In this document: piece by piece, positions 5,062 through 5,256 of the stretch | Layout: the number at the start of each line of letters is the position of its first letter | Position numbering within the stretch: position 1 is the stretch's first letter | Source: Candidatus Avelusimicrobium ruminicola | Lineage (GTDB): Bacteria; Elusimicrobiota; Elusimicrobia; Elusimicrobiales; Elusimicrobiaceae | Reading direction: 5' to 3' | Assembly: GCA_900319885.1 (NCBI GenBank) | Contig: ONQH01000078.1 | Span: forward strand, 1,167-6,422 | DNA: 5,256 nucleotides | The notes under the pieces: generated by a model | Seen by the model: only the letters and a program-made list of their open reading frames with translations | The model's database searches: none | Told to the model about the DNA's origin: nothing | Made by a program: the position numbers and the translations under genes

Positions 5062-5256
5062 ATGGACAATAACGCAATTGGTTTAGCTATTGGTCTGGCC
5101 GTTGGGTTTGGCTTGTTTGCTTTGGGATGTTTTTTTTGGATAAAGCATATCCGGTTTTTCAAGCGAGCCATCATGCTCTGGGGAAAAGTGGTTGATTATG
5201 AATCGTACGAAGACAGCGAGGGAACAACCATGTATCATGCTGTAGTTGGCTATGAA
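5062..5256 (+). CDS. DUF3592-like membrane protein, 3' end cut by window
   Basis: Only the first 65 codons are visible and the frame is open to the last base. Residues about 5-27 form one hydrophobic segment (GLAIGLAVGFGLFALGCFFW), followed by a basic stretch (KHIRFFKRA) that should stay in the cytoplasm. Then comes LWGKVVDYESYEDSEGTTMYHAVVGYE: a GKV-V strand, an acidic loop and a Y-AVVGYE strand, the pattern I know from DUF3592 proteins, small membrane proteins of unknown function. The family call rests on a short match. An in-frame TGA at 5047 bounds the gene; ATG 5056 is also possible but would lie directly against the -10 box, so 5062 is preferred. No function can be proposed. Confidence 0.65.
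   Translation, partial: MDNNAIGLAIGLAVGFGLFALGCFFWIKHIRFFKRAIMLWGKVVDYESYEDSEGTTMYHAVVGYE

Noticed and set aside
1..5256. tRNA genes, CRISPR arrays, insertion sequences, phage or defence genes
   Set aside because: No cloverleaf with CCA end, no regularly spaced direct repeats, and no transposase, integrase or defence-type motifs in any frame.

Overview
The window looks like a chromosomal segment from a free-living or gut-associated anaerobe, most likely of the Elusimicrobiota (Elusimicrobium-like). The main clue is the prepilin at 3107-3649, whose N-terminal helix runs [18 protein letters not shown] and then [13 protein letters not shown], a wording I associate with the many pilin-like genes of that phylum. 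A fermentative iron-type alcohol dehydrogenase fits. The phylum call is inference from memory, not a database result.

Layout: the window opens inside a NupG-type nucleoside:H+ symporter (1-1005, +, 5' end missing). It converges on a short UvrC excinuclease subunit (1051-2391, -), and one strong hairpin between them can terminate both. uvrC diverges from rpsT (ribosomal protein S20, 2494-2772, +) across about 100 bp holding both promoters. After the rpsT terminator comes a 334-bp stretch without a protein gene (2773-3106). It contains an extended -10 promoter, a highly structured RNA candidate (about 2831-3038) and a terminator-like hairpin. Next come the prepilin, a Fe-ADH gene with its own sigma70-like promoter (3759-4973), a hairpin, and the start of a DUF3592-like membrane protein (5062-5256, cut by the window end).

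The genes are mostly single-gene units with their own promoters and terminators, not one pathway: nucleoside uptake, excision repair, ribosome assembly, surface pilus or secretion, and alcohol fermentation.

Most worth a second look: (a) the structured RNA, with a long closing stem, a GNRA-capped hairpin and a 10-bp alternative helix that would disrupt its terminator, which could be a stand-alone sRNA or a regulatory leader of the pilin; (b) two genes (uvrC and the DUF3592 gene) where a TGn-TACAAT extended -10 box ends exactly 6 nt before the ATG with no Shine-Dalgarno, implying leaderless mRNAs; (c) a UvrC that keeps all visible catalytic residues but lacks both the region between the UVR motif and the RNase H-like domain and the C-terminal helix-hairpin-helix domain; (d) a REP-like hairpin read in frame as part of the prepilin leader peptide.
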